A stretch of 64,000 bases of DNA, from positions 186,001 to 250,000 of the forward strand of contig NZ_JXCF01000256.1 in assembly GCF_000875895.1 (NCBI RefSeq), given 5' to 3'. Positions 17,388 through 26,289 of the stretch are shown piece by piece (the stretch's first letter is position 1; the number at the start of each line of letters is the position of its first letter). The notes under the pieces were generated by a model. The model had not been told where the DNA came from, searched no databases, and was given only the letters and a program-made list of their open reading frames with translations. The position numbers and the translations under genes are program-made. The stretch comes from Staphylococcus gallinarum. GTDB lineage: Bacteria > Bacillota > Bacilli > Staphylococcales > Staphylococcaceae.

Positions 17388-18923
17388 TTAATTAAGTCCT
17401 AATAACTGTTCAAGTTCATTTTTAATATTTGTAACATGTGGTCCATAGATAATTTGTACGCCCTTCCCCTTTATGATTACGCCTTTAGCACCTGTAGACA
17501 TTAGCATTTGTTTATTTACGAGTTCATTCCTATTTAATGTGATTCGTAATCGAGTCGCGCAACAATCAACAGTTGTAATATTCTCTGAGCCACCTAGTCC
17601 TTCAACAATTGTCGTTGACCTTTGTGAATCTGCGACTATTTCTGTGGTTGGTTCGTCTTCTCGTCCTGGTGTTTTATAATTAAACTTAATTATTAAGAAT
17701 TTAAAAATGACATAATAGAGAAAGAACCACAATATACCAATAGGCAATACTAGTAAGAAATTAGTTTTAGCATTTCCTTGCAATACACCAAACAGTAAAT
17801 AATCAATCAATCCACCACTGAATGTTTGTCCAACTGTAATATTAAAAATATCTGCCATCATAAATGCTAGCCCATCTAAAAATGCATGAATAATATATAA
17901 AACGGGTGCCACAAATAAAAAACTAAACTCTAACGGCTCTGTTATGCCAGTTAAAAATGAAGTCAATGCAGCTGACAACATTAAACCACCGACGACTTTT
18001 TTACGTTCTGTTTTAGCTGTACGATATATCGCAAATGCTGCTCCACACAAACCAAACATCATCGTAATAAAACGCCCTGACATATAACGAGATATCCCTG
18101 AAAAGTACTGAGTGACATGCGGATCACCTAATTGTGCAAAGAAAATATTTTGCGTCCCTTGAATTAAATGCCCTTTCACTTCTAATGTACCTCCTAGTGC
18201 CGTCTGCCAAAATGGTAAATAAAAAATATGATGTAAACCGAATGGACCTAACATACGCAGTATAAAACCGAAAAAGAATGTACCAATCACTCCTGTTTTA
18301 TCTACGATTCCTCCGACTTGATATATGCCTTCTTGAATTGTTGGCCACACAAAGAACATCAAGACACCTAAGATTATTGCAGATAATGAGGTTATTATAG
18401 GTACGAAGCGTGAGCCTCCAAAGAATCCTAGATATGTTGGCAATGAGATATTATTACATTTGTTATGTAACAATGCCGTCATAACTCCAGTAATAATCCC
18501 ACCAAACACTCCAGTTTCAACTGTTTGTATACCTAGCACCATCCCCTGACCAGAAGATATTAAATTTTGATCATTCGCTAATGTGTTAGTAATGGTCAAT
18601 AATCCATTCATAGTCGCATTCATAATTAAGAAACCTAACATTGCTGCCAGTGCAGCAGTACCTTTATCGTTCTTGGCAAGTCCAATCGCCACACCTACCG
18701 CGAAGATAACTGCTAAATTTTGAAAGACAATATTGCCTGCAGATGACATTAATGTGAAAGCATTTTGCAGTAATGTGATATCTAACATTGGATACGCCTT
18801 TACCGTATTTGGATTACTCAATGCGCCTCCAATCCCCAGTAGTAATCCTGCTGCTGGTAATATTGCTATTGGCAACATAAATGACTTTCCAAATTGTTGT
18901 GCTTTCTCAAACCATTTACTCAT
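17388..18923 (-). CDS. PTS EIICB permease of the glucose/N-acetylglucosamine group
   Basis: This 511-residue protein has an EIIC domain opening FGKSFMLPIAILPAAGLLLG, with about ten membrane segments and the substrate-loop block GITEPLEFSFLFVAPVLY. A linker leads to a C-terminal EIIB domain with ITTVDCCATRLRI, where the first or second Cys (about residue 453) is the phosphorylation site. There is no EIIA domain, so a shared glucose-type EIIA must serve it. Linkage to nagB suggests glucosamine or GlcNAc as substrate (GamP/NagE-like), but glucose cannot be excluded. It is preceded by a TTGATT-17-TATATT promoter. Confidence 0.88.
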   Translation of the reverse strand: MSKWFEKAQQFGKSFMLPIAILPAAGLLLGIGGALSNPNTVKAYPMLDITLLQNAFTLMSSAGNIVFQNLAVIFAVGVAIGLAKNDKGTAALAAMLGFLIMNATMNGLLTITNTLANDQNLISSGQGMVLGIQTVETGVFGGIITGVMTALLHNKCNNISLPTYLGFFGGSRFVPIITSLSAIILGVLMFFVWPTIQEGIYQVGGIVDKTGVIGTFFFGFILRMLGPFGLHHIFYLPFWQTALGGTLEVKGHLIQGTQNIFFAQLGDPHVTQYFSGISRYMSGRFITMMFGLCGAAFAIYRTAKTERKKVVGGLMLSAALTSFLTGITEPLEFSFLFVAPVLYIIHAFLDGLAFMMADIFNITVGQTFSGGLIDYLLFGVLQGNAKTNFLLVLPIGILWFFLYYVIFKFLIIKFNYKTPGREDEPTTEIVADSQRSTTIVEGLGGSENITTVDCCATRLRITLNRNELVNKQMLMSTGAKGVIIKGKGVQIIYGPHVTNIKNELEQLLGLN

Positions 18924-18946
18924 AACAAGAACCCCCTATCGCTTTT

Positions 18947-18975
18947 AATATACATTCAAAGAAAATTCTAATCAA
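18947..18975 (-). promoter_or_regulatory. Promoter of the amino-sugar PTS-nagB operon
   Basis: On the minus strand TTGATT and TATATT are 17 bp apart, 25 bp upstream of the EIICB start codon and its AGGGGG ribosome site. Confidence 0.6.
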
Positions 18976-19039
18976 TTAAAATTCTATTTATGAAAAACAT
19001 TTTCAAAACTAACTATAATTCATTCAATCTTTTTAATTC

Positions 19040-19085
19040 ACTAAAAAAACTACCAAGGTCATTGTGACCTTGGTAGCCTTTATTT
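19040..19085 (-). terminator. Terminator of argF
   Basis: A perfect 12-bp stem, CTACCAAGGTCA with TGACCTTGGTAG, has a three-base loop and is followed on the minus strand by seven T. It lies 50 bp after the argF stop. Confidence 0.9.
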
Positions 19086-19126
19086 CACGCTCTTGTTGCC
19101 TACTGAACGTGTGTTGGTTTTAAATT

Positions 19127-20101
19127 TTAGAATATATCTCCAAGTGTAACGGACATAATCGCTTTAATAGAATGTAATCTATTTTCAGCTTGATCGAATA
19201 CAACGGAATGTTTTCCTTGGAATACGTCATCAGTCATTTCCATTTCTGTTAAACCATATGTTTCATAGATTTGTTGACTGACTTCCGTATTTAAATCATG
19301 AAATGCAGGTAAGCAATGTAACACGATGACATCTGGATTCATTGTTTGCAATAACATAGATTCATTCACTTGATATGGTAATAATTGATTGATACGTGTT
19401 TCTAACACGGATTGATCTTCACCCATTGAAAACCATACATCTGTATATATTGCATCAGTTTGATATATTGCTTGTTTGACATCTTCAGTGATTAATATAT
19501 GACTTCCAGATTGCTCTGCATATGCCTGAGCCATTTCTTGTATGGATTCATCAGGCTGTAAACTAACTGGGGCTGCAATATGGACATTGACACCAAGTAT
19601 TGCACCCGTAACTAATAAATCATGTGCCACATTATTTCTCGCATCGCCAACATACGTGAGCGTTTTGCCTGATAATGTGCCTAAATTTTCCTTTAAAGTA
19701 AAGAAATCAGCAATCATTTGCGTAGGATGCCATTCATTTGTTAAGCCATTCCAAACAGGTACATTTGCATTCTCTGCTAATGATTCAACATCCTTTTGGT
19801 GAAATCCTCTAAATTCAATACCATCATACATTCTGCCTAACACTTTTGCTGTATCAGCAGTAGATTCTTTTACACCTAAATGAATGTCACCTTGTCCAAA
19901 ATATTCAGGATAAGCGCCTAAATCATATGCAGCGACACTAAATGCTGAACGTGTTCTCGTTGAGGGCTTTTCAAATAATAATGCCAGATTTTTTCCTTTT
20001 AAATATGGATGTGGTATACCCCTCTTTTTCTTTTCCTTTAATTCACCAGTAAAATCAACCAACGTGTTTAATTCATCTGCTGAAAAGTCACACGTCTTCA
20101 A
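19127..20101 (-). CDS. argF: Ornithine carbamoyltransferase
   Basis: This protein of about 324 residues has the carbamoyl-phosphate site [13 protein letters not shown], the ornithine-side blocks [17 protein letters not shown] and [11 protein letters not shown], and the HCLP motif (LHCLPAFHD). It makes citrulline from ornithine and carbamoyl phosphate. The only usable start is a TTG with AAAGGA nine bases upstream. The reading frame stays open for about 24 further codons, and the last of these (SFKGKHFLK) look like the usual OTC N-terminus, but no ATG, GTG or TTG occurs there. An ARG-box-like palindrome at the promoter and the ornithine-synthesis operon 5 kb away point to an anabolic role, though a catabolic one is not excluded. 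Confidence 0.9.
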   Translation of the reverse strand: MKTCDFSADELNTLVDFTGELKEKKKRGIPHPYLKGKNLALLFEKPSTRTRSAFSVAAYDLGAYPEYFGQGDIHLGVKESTADTAKVLGRMYDGIEFRGFHQKDVESLAENANVPVWNGLTNEWHPTQMIADFFTLKENLGTLSGKTLTYVGDARNNVAHDLLVTGAILGVNVHIAAPVSLQPDESIQEMAQAYAEQSGSHILITEDVKQAIYQTDAIYTDVWFSMGEDQSVLETRINQLLPYQVNESMLLQTMNPDVIVLHCLPAFHDLNTEVSQQIYETYGLTEMEMTDDVFQGKHSVVFDQAENRLHSIKAIMSVTLGDIF

Positions 20102-20193
20102 AAAATGCTTTCCTTTAAAAGATTGTAATTTTTTTAATGCTGTTGTGTACGCCCCAATTACATCACTCCAATGTTATTATAAGATTAATATAC

Positions 20194-20235
20194 ATAATAA
20201 AGGTATTTTGCATGAAAATCAAGTATAATTATACT
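20194..20235 (-). promoter_or_regulatory. argF promoter with ARG-box-like palindrome
   Basis: On the minus strand TTGATT and TATTAT are 17 bp apart (20194-20222). The -35 edge abuts a perfect palindrome AGTATAATTATACT (20222-20235), which resembles an ArgR/AhrC half-box pair. Arginine-dependent repression is the natural inference. Confidence 0.6.
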
Positions 20236-20471
20236 GTTTTGTGCATATTGTTGGAAATTTTCCGATTTATCTATCTTTTTTTATATAATACAGACTAGTT
20301 TATTATTTTGATTTATACAGTTATGTAATATAACTAAGCAATTAGGAATTGAATTAAAAACAATATCTACACTTTAGCACTCCAAATAACGAATTAAGGA
20401 CTATTTAATCACAAAATAAATAAACATATTACAATATATGTATAACCCCTTATTAATGGAGGTGAAACGAT

Positions 20472-20540
20472 ATGTCAGGTGTAATTATTGAATTAATTAA
20501 ACAACTGTTATCACAATTTGTCTCTGGTGGGTTCCAATAA
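20472..20540 (+). CDS. Phenol-soluble-modulin-like peptide, 22 residues
   Basis: The ORF reads MSGVIIELIKQLLSQFVSGG then FQ and is preceded by GGAGGTGAAACGAT, an excellent ribosome site. The peptide lacks a signal sequence and starts with a short polar cap. It then places V-I-I, L-I, L-L and F-V on one face of a helix with E, K and Q on the other, as in alpha-type PSMs (for example the I-I-x-x-I-K ... L-I-x-Q-F pattern of S. aureus PSM-alpha1). Length matches the 20-25-residue class. PSMs are exported by the Pmt ABC transporter and lyse cells or disperse biofilm. Only one copy is present, followed by two hairpins. Family membership is inferred from pattern, not alignment. Confidence 0.7.
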   Translation: MSGVIIELIKQLLSQFVSGGFQ

Positions 20541-20670
20541 TCCAAATATCCCAATAACAATCCACCTACTATTTTATATTCATCAACCTTACCTTTCTAA
20601 AAATTGAATAGTATATCTATATCCCAAATGAATTAGAAATCACCTATCCCAATGGATACTATTTTTGCCT

Positions 20671-20752
20671 TTAAAAAGGTCAATCAATTTTATGGTTGAT
20701 TGACCCAACCGTCGACAAACACTCAGTCATTGTCGACGGTTTTTTTATTTTT
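20671..20752 (+). terminator. Double hairpin terminator of the PSM-like gene
   Basis: A first stem, GGTCAATCAA with TTGATTGACC, is followed immediately by CCGTCGACAA with TTGTCGACGG and a TTTTTTTATTTTT tail. It marks the end of a short transcript starting near the peptide gene. Confidence 0.85.
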
Positions 20753-20914
20753 AATGTTTTGGTGTATGATATTCTCTATCCGCACAATATATGTATATGA
20801 CTATAGGTCTATACACTTAACCAATAGTCAATTACTTACTATCATTCACTTATTTCTAACTCAACTAAGTACTGTATTTATTACTAGGATAAACTATCTA
20901 TTCTCATATAAATC

Positions 20915-20944
20915 TATCCCCTAAAAAAGCGAGCCAATAATGCG
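20915..20944 (+). repeat. Right-end fragment of the palindromic repeat (copy 4a)
   Basis: Only TATCCCCTA-AAAAAGCGAGCCAATAATGCG remains; the left half of the core is lost. The spacer that follows is the one seen between copies 1a and 1b, 18 kb away. Confidence 0.75.
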
Positions 20945-21074
20945 AAATATTGAATAAAAATAGCCAGTAATTAAGGGAATATACATTTGCAAACACAAAC
21001 AAAACCCATTAAATTTCGAGGATGTTAATGTACATTAGTATTTTAATGTACATTTATAATGCTTTAACCACTAT

Positions 21075-21156
21075 GTTGGCAAGACTTCTAAGAGAATAGG
21101 ACAAGCTGAAGACTACAGGCCAAAGCTGTCCCCCTAGAAAGCGAGCCAACAATACG
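21075..21156 (+). repeat. Palindromic repeat family, degenerate copy 4b
   Basis: The core has several changes (TTGGCAAGACTTCTAAGAGA ... CCCCCTAGAAAGCGAGCC). The following spacer matches the spacer class of the array at 15851-16387 in reverse complement. Confidence 0.85.
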
Positions 21157-21293
21157 AAATATTGAACTAAAAGCTAGTAGATAAGGTATTAAACATTTAA
21201 TAGTTAACATTATTGATTTTATATTCCAACACAAATTCAAAAAGATAATTGTACTGTTCTTTTTAATATATAGTCATATTTTATTAAATTGTG

Positions 21294-21376
21294 TTTTGGC
21301 GAGACTCCTGAGGGAACAGGACAAGCTGAAGACTACAGGCTGAAGCTGTCCCCTAGGAAAGCGAGCCAATAATACG
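21294..21376 (+). repeat. Palindromic repeat family, copy 4c
   Basis: This is an intact core, TTTTGGCGAGACTCCTGAGG ... GCGAGCCAATAATACG. It ends 22 bp before the terminator hairpin of the neighbouring permease gene. Confidence 0.9.
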
Positions 21377-21382
21377 TAATAT

Positions 21383-21436
21383 TGAATAAAAAAAGAAACA
21401 CTCAGATAAATTGAAATCAATTATCTGAGTGCTATC
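21383..21436 (-). terminator. Terminator of the polyol-type permease gene
   Basis: ACTCAGATAA ... TTATCTGAGT forms a stem whose minus-strand tail is GTTTCTTTTTTTATTC. It lies about 110 bp after the gene's stop codon. Confidence 0.8.
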
Positions 21437-21543
21437 TTCCGGAATTCATGTTCTATATGCTTACTTGAACAAAAATAAAATCGAATTTCATAATGATGGT
21501 AAATAATAAAGTATCTTATTTTTAAATATGCATTTTCTATACA

Positions 21544-22806
21544 TTACTCAACGATTTCTTTTTTTCTGCTTTTAAGTCGTTCGCGTTCTTCTGGTGTTTT
21601 TAAGAAACGGGTCATAATTGCACTTGCGATATATAAACCGAACAATAGGTACATCATACCCTTAACGCCAATACTGTCGTAGAAGAGCGCCACTAATCCT
21701 GGTCCTACGAATACGCATAAACCTGCGCCTAAGTTTAATATTGCCATTGCCGGACCTTTATCACCATCATGCACTAAGGAAGGAACTAGTGCTGAAATTG
21801 GTACAAAGCCTGCTAGACACATTCCCCATAAGAATCCTACAGTACCAACTACGAAGACATTGCCTGTAAACAATTCAGGTATAAAATATAATCCTAATGT
21901 GAAGATTGCACATCCAATACCACCGATATAAGAAACTGTATTTTTCCAACCAATCTTGTCACTTAAAGCACCAAAAATTAAATTAAATATGATATTCGCT
22001 ATAAAAATAGTACCCCAAATATTTAACCATGTCGTCGTCGCAATTCCTTTACTTGCTAAATAAATTGGTAAAAATAACGGAAATGCATATTGTGCCGCTT
22101 GGTTGATAATACGTACAATACAAGCAACAGCAACTCTTGGTTCTCTTGCCAATATAGTAATGCCTGCTCCTACCTCTTTTAAGTGATCTTTAAATCCTTC
22201 TTCTCGATCTTCGAGTTCAAATTTATCTCTATTCACAACAATAGCTAAAAATGTACCGATGACTACCCAAATAATTGCCGTCCATAAAGTAACAAAATGA
22301 CCAAATAGTTGAATCGCCATAGAAGAATAAAAGGCACCTAGCACACTCAAACCACCTGTAAATACAAACCAGAACCACCCAACTGCAGCACCTAATCGTT
22401 TTTGTGGCGAGCGATAAGCTACCCAGACTAAAAATGAATATGCAAATAACGGATAACCAAATCCTCTAATTGCATAAGAAGGAATCATTAAATTATAATT
22501 CATTGACGGAATTGCAATACCAACAAATATTGCATGTCCGATAATATATAGAGATGTACCAATCAACATAACCTTTCTAGGTCCTATGATTTCAACGAGC
22601 ACTCCAGACAACCATGAGCCAATTGCAATTGTTACGCCGTAGCATGTCGTTAACAATGCAGTTTGTTGTACAGATAAACCTTGCTCATGAAGATATGGAC
22701 TGATCCAAGCCAATTCCAAACCATCACCCATCATAAATATTAAGACACCAATATATCCCCATAAAAGCGTCGGAGGCATCCCCATTTTTGCTAATTTTTG
22801 ATTCAT
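21544..22806 (-). CDS. MFS transporter of the polyol permease (CsbX/RbtT/DalT) type
   Basis: This 420-residue protein has twelve predicted hydrophobic segments. The N-terminus MGMPPTLLWGYIGVLIFMMGDGLE is split here into its two recognisable parts: MGMPPTLLWGYIG and MMGDGLELAWISPYL. These are characteristic of the ribitol/arabitol permease and CsbX group of the major facilitator superfamily. Between helices 6 and 7 there is a charged loop (NRDKFELEDREEGFKDHLKE). It probably imports a polyol or a dicarboxylic acid; no catabolic gene is adjacent. I chose the ATG of MNQKLAKMG, which has AAGGGGTGTG upstream, over an earlier in-frame start. A cre site lies about 110 bp upstream. Confidence 0.8.
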   Translation of the reverse strand: MNQKLAKMGMPPTLLWGYIGVLIFMMGDGLELAWISPYLHEQGLSVQQTALLTTCYGVTIAIGSWLSGVLVEIIGPRKVMLIGTSLYIIGHAIFVGIAIPSMNYNLMIPSYAIRGFGYPLFAYSFLVWVAYRSPQKRLGAAVGWFWFVFTGGLSVLGAFYSSMAIQLFGHFVTLWTAIIWVVIGTFLAIVVNRDKFELEDREEGFKDHLKEVGAGITILAREPRVAVACIVRIINQAAQYAFPLFLPIYLASKGIATTTWLNIWGTIFIANIIFNLIFGALSDKIGWKNTVSYIGGIGCAIFTLGLYFIPELFTGNVFVVGTVGFLWGMCLAGFVPISALVPSLVHDGDKGPAMAILNLGAGLCVFVGPGLVALFYDSIGVKGMMYLLFGLYIASAIMTRFLKTPEERERLKSRKKEIVE

Positions 22807-22914
22807 AAAACACCACACCCCTTTAAAAGTAAATACCATATCATCGAAATTGAATTACATATAAATACAAATTTGAAAATATGATTAATTCCCAAATGCA
22901 GTTACTAACAAGAC

Positions 22915-22929
22915 AGAAAACGCTTTCAT
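22915..22929 (-). promoter_or_regulatory. cre site upstream of the polyol-type permease
   Basis: On the minus strand ATGAAAGCGTTTTCT matches WTGNAANCGNWNNCW throughout. It is placed to repress the permease gene in the presence of a preferred sugar. Confidence 0.75.
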
Positions 22930-23232
22930 TTATTAATGTTATGTTATTTCATTTTTTCTAATAATGCAAATTTATTTTCGTTTATTTTCACATTTTTTCG
23001 TTTATAATTATTATCGGTCCTTATGGCGAGCCATTTTAAATAATCATAGCAACACTAATAGCAATGTTGTATGCGTTATCAGTAAGATATAATATTTACT
23101 CATTAATTTACAATATCTCCTAAAATTAATTTATTTGTACAAAATAAATTCTTAATAATATCATCTTATTTATTATTCTGTTACAGTACAGATAAAATTA
23201 GAATCATATATTGTTTAAACTTAAGGGAATGG
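22930..23232. other. Intergenic region between divergent genes
   Basis: AT-rich sequence with many TATAAT-like words but no ORF, hairpin or operator that I can name. It should hold the promoter of the VOC-family gene. Confidence 0.5.
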
Positions 23233-23244
23233 ATGGGGGATCCT

Positions 23245-23910
23245 ATGAAATTTGAACAAATTACTTTATTTACATCAAATTTTTCTGAAACAATGCAATT
23301 TTATGATGAAATACTAGAATGTCCTATGTTAGAAGTTAATGTTGATTATTTTAAGGTGAAAATTGGGGAAACTACTTTATGTTTTCAACGTACGGAAGAT
23401 AATATGCAGCCTTATTATCATTTTGCGATAGATATTCCATATAATTATTTTTATGAGATGAAACAACATTTTCAAAACATCTTATTCTTATTAATGGAAG
23501 ATGGTAAACACTCTGTCTATTGTGAATCATTTGTTGCACAATCTATGTATTTCAATGATCCGTCAGGAAATATTGTCGAATTGATTGCTAGAGCAAGCAA
23601 CATCACAGACGAACCAGAATTTACTAGAGTAAGTGAAATGAGCTTTGTATGTAACGATCTAGACACATTATATCCTGCATTATTGAACTATAATGTCACT
23701 GTACATAATGGGGAACCGTTCAATTCCAATCAGTTGAATTTCATTGGCGACATGAATGATGAAAGTTATCTATTGTTAACACCAGAACAAAGAAAGTGGT
23801 TATTTTCTGATAAACTATCACAGGCTCATCCGCTGACAATCCGAACTGATCAATTCGAATTATCCTATGCCATTGATAACAATTGGATATTAGAGCCAGT
23901 ATCAAAGTAA
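23245..23910 (+). CDS. VOC (glyoxalase/dioxygenase fold) family protein
   Basis: This 221-residue protein is built from beta-alpha-beta-beta-beta modules. The first module has FEQITLFTSNFSETMQFYDEIL, YYHFAIDIP (metal-ligand type His) and FNDPSGNIVELIAR (metal-ligand type Glu). A second, weaker module follows from about residue 132. The pattern fits the vicinal-oxygen-chelate superfamily, which includes glyoxalases, extradiol dioxygenases and fosfomycin-type resistance proteins. I cannot assign a substrate. The ATG of MKFEQ is preferred because GGATGGGGGAT is upstream. It stands alone. Confidence 0.75.
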   Translation: MKFEQITLFTSNFSETMQFYDEILECPMLEVNVDYFKVKIGETTLCFQRTEDNMQPYYHFAIDIPYNYFYEMKQHFQNILFLLMEDGKHSVYCESFVAQSMYFNDPSGNIVELIARASNITDEPEFTRVSEMSFVCNDLDTLYPALLNYNVTVHNGEPFNSNQLNFIGDMNDESYLLLTPEQRKWLFSDKLSQAHPLTIRTDQFELSYAIDNNWILEPVSK

Positions 23911-24109
23911 ATGCTATACCACAATAATGCCAACTATCTTTTCTCTTAATATACGTATTTTAACCACAACGCTATTGATATTTTAATCTTAAAAATTAAT
24001 AAATTATATCATCTTATATATAATTTGCATTTTAATTGTAAGCATTTTTCTTATCAAAATAATAAGACAGATGTATAATTTATATAGTTTGTTAAAGGAG
24101 TGGTATATT

Positions 24110-25339
24110 ATGAGCACATTTTCAAATGAGGAAAAAGTGCAAATATTATCTGATATTGTGGAAATGAATACAGTAAACGATAATGAAATTCAAGTTTGTG
24201 AGTATTTTCAAAAACTTTTCGCCGAACATGGCATCGATTCAACAATTGATAAAGTAGACGAACGTCGTGCCAATTTAATTGCAGAAATCGGTGAGGCTGG
24301 ACCTGTAATTGGCATTTCTGGTCACATGGATGTCGTATCTGAAGGCGATCGTCAACAATGGAAATATGATCCATTTAAGTTAACTGAGGAAGACGGTTTC
24401 TTATATGGTCGCGGTGCTGCTGATATGAAATCAGGACTTGCAGCATTAGCAATTGCTTTAATCGAGATTAACAACTCAAATGCCTTAAAAAATGGACGTA
24501 TTAGATTTTTAGCTACAACTGGTGAAGAGATGGAACAATTAGGTTCTCAACAGTTATACGAAAAAGGCTATATGGATGATGTAGAAGCTTTAGTTATTGC
24601 AGAACCATGTCAAGATATGCTCGTATATGCGCATAAGGGTTCTATGGATTATAAAATTAAATCTATTGGTAAATCTGCACATAGTTCAATGCCAATTTTT
24701 GGTATCAATGCAATTAAGCCTTTAATTGATTTTATACAAGATATAGATGAAGCATATGCTAGAATTTCTAAAGAAGTTAAAGGTGAATCATTAGATTTTT
24801 CTAATCTGCTACAAAAATTCAATACATCATTACCTGCATCAATCGACAAAGGTGAAATTGAAGATGTATTAAAAGGTCTTGTAATCAGCAATACATTAAT
24901 CCAAGGTGGCGTACAAGTTAACTCTGTACCAGAGTCTGCTAATGCTGACTTTAATATTCGTACAATTCCTGAGTATAATAATGATCAGGTTAAATCATTA
25001 TTTGCAGATACACTTGAAAAACATAACAGCCAAGGTGCAAATTTGGAAAGTGATTTATACCTTGATCTAGAACCAGTTCTAACAACTGGTCAAAATGGCC
25101 TTATCGAATCGGCCAAAGCAATCGGTGATCGCATGTTCAATAAAGATTTACTTGCATCTCCAATTGGTGGCGTAACAGATGCTTCTAATTTATTACGTGG
25201 TAAAGATGAATCTTTCCCATTCCTAGTGTTTGGACCTGGAAGTGAACCTCACCAAGTAAATGAACGCGTTGAAAAAGACATGTACTTTAAATTCATCGAT
25301 TTCTACATTGAATTATTAACTACTTATGTCGAAAAATAA
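24110..25339 (+). CDS. M20 family metallo-amidohydrolase (ArgE/DapE type)
   Basis: This 409-residue protein has the di-zinc M20 motifs GISGHMDVVSEGD (His and Asp ligands, about residues 68-80), GRGAADMKSG (bridging Asp) and ATTGEEMEQLGS (catalytic Glu-Glu). The dimerisation domain follows, with SSMP and the C-terminal GPGSEPHQVNE His ligand. The family includes succinyl-diaminopimelate desuccinylase and acetylornithine deacetylase. The start MSTFSNEEK is supported by AAAGGAGTGG; an in-frame ATG 39 bp earlier lacks a ribosome site. It converges with the arginine operon, which uses ArgJ and therefore would not need an ArgE, so the role is uncertain. Confidence 0.82.
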   Translation: MSTFSNEEKVQILSDIVEMNTVNDNEIQVCEYFQKLFAEHGIDSTIDKVDERRANLIAEIGEAGPVIGISGHMDVVSEGDRQQWKYDPFKLTEEDGFLYGRGAADMKSGLAALAIALIEINNSNALKNGRIRFLATTGEEMEQLGSQQLYEKGYMDDVEALVIAEPCQDMLVYAHKGSMDYKIKSIGKSAHSSMPIFGINAIKPLIDFIQDIDEAYARISKEVKGESLDFSNLLQKFNTSLPASIDKGEIEDVLKGLVISNTLIQGGVQVNSVPESANADFNIRTIPEYNNDQVKSLFADTLEKHNSQGANLESDLYLDLEPVLTTGQNGLIESAKAIGDRMFNKDLLASPIGGVTDASNLLRGKDESFPFLVFGPGSEPHQVNERVEKDMYFKFIDFYIELLTTYVEK

Positions 25340-25411
25340 TCATCAATATACCATAAGATTATAATTCTAAAATTGTTTGTAAGCTTGAATTATAATCACC
25401 AGTATTACACT

Positions 25412-25493
25412 AAAAAACAGTTCGAGATAACATATGTATATGCCACTGCCTTTGAGGCATGGTAACAATGCATATTGTCTCGAACTGTTTTTT
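25412..25493. terminator. Bidirectional terminator between the M20 gene and argB
   Basis: A 16-bp perfect outer stem, AAAAAACAGTTCGAGA with TCTCGAACTGTTTTTT, encloses a 50-base loop containing a smaller GCCACTGCC ... GGCATGG hairpin. Both strands have a T6 tail, so it serves both convergent genes. Confidence 0.92.
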
Positions 25494-25513
25494 ATCTGCA
25501 ACTGTTCAGATAT

Positions 25514-26275
25514 TTATTGTTGTATCGTAGTACCTACGTTCCCACTATTTAAAATTTTGTCAATTACATGGGGTTCGTCTCCTGCTGCAATTACAACCTT
25601 CTCGCATCCTTGTTCAATTGCTTGAATTGCATCTTGTACTTTAGGAATCATACCTCCATATATTGCTTCACTATCAATATGATTCTGAATTTGCTCAGCA
25701 TTTAACGTCTGTTGTACCTGTGCTTCAATGAGTACACCTGGAATATCACTCAACAAATAGATAGGTGCAGATAATGTCTGTGCAATTTTATATGCAAATG
25801 TATCTGCATTGATATTGTATAATTGCTGAGTATCATGCTTCATGCCAATAGATGCTATAACTGGTATAAAATGATCAGTTATATGTTCTAACAGTTCTGT
25901 ATTTATATCTGTAGGTTCACCAACAAATCCATATTTTTCACTTAATGGAATGATATCAACGAGATTACCATCTATCCCATTTAAGCCAACACTTACAGCA
26001 GTATTTTGATTTATTTTACTGACTAATTGTGGATTAACCTGTCCAATTAATGTTTGGCAAGTGACAGTTAACACTTCACTCGTCGTTACACGTAAACCAT
26101 CTTGAAATTCTGTTGCTACACCATTGTTCTCTAATGCCTTATTGATAAACGGTCCTCCACCGTGTACAATGATTGGTCTTAACCCCTGTTGTTTCAATGT
26201 TACAATATCTTCGATAATAGATTCATGTAAATGCGTTAAGGTGCTACCACCAATTTTTATTATGATATAACTCAC
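25514..26275 (-). CDS. argB: N-acetylglutamate kinase
   Basis: This 253-residue amino-acid-kinase-fold enzyme has the N-terminal IIIKIGGSTL, PIIVHGGGPFINKALE, GLNGIDGNLV and GGMIPKVQDAI motifs. It phosphorylates N-acetylglutamate, the second step of ornithine synthesis. It starts with GTG after AAGGGGTG and is the last gene of the argD-argC-argJ-argB transcript, 14 bp after argJ. A strong terminator follows. Arginine feedback sites typical of longer kinases are not evident, fitting the cyclic ArgJ pathway control elsewhere. Confidence 0.94.
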   Translation of the reverse strand: MSYIIIKIGGSTLTHLHESIIEDIVTLKQQGLRPIIVHGGGPFINKALENNGVATEFQDGLRVTTSEVLTVTCQTLIGQVNPQLVSKINQNTAVSVGLNGIDGNLVDIIPLSEKYGFVGEPTDINTELLEHITDHFIPVIASIGMKHDTQQLYNINADTFAYKIAQTLSAPIYLLSDIPGVLIEAQVQQTLNAEQIQNHIDSEAIYGGMIPKVQDAIQAIEQGCEKVVIAAGDEPHVIDKILNSGNVGTTIQQ

Positions 26276-26289
26276 TATCTATACACCCC

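Noticed and set aside
20317..20325. ACAGTTATG upstream of the PSM-like gene as an AgrA site.
   Set aside because: Only one half-site is visible and it lies about 150 bp from the start codon. I mention it in a finding but do not annotate it.
20700..20924. A 74-codon plus-strand ORF downstream of the PSM-like gene.
   Set aside because: Its start lies within the double terminator hairpin and it lacks a ribosome site; the composition is that of non-coding DNA.
2399..21376. The repeated palindromes with spacers looked at first like a CRISPR array.
   Set aside because: The cores are about 80 bp, far longer than CRISPR repeats. The spacers are repeats of each other rather than unique, and no cas genes are present.
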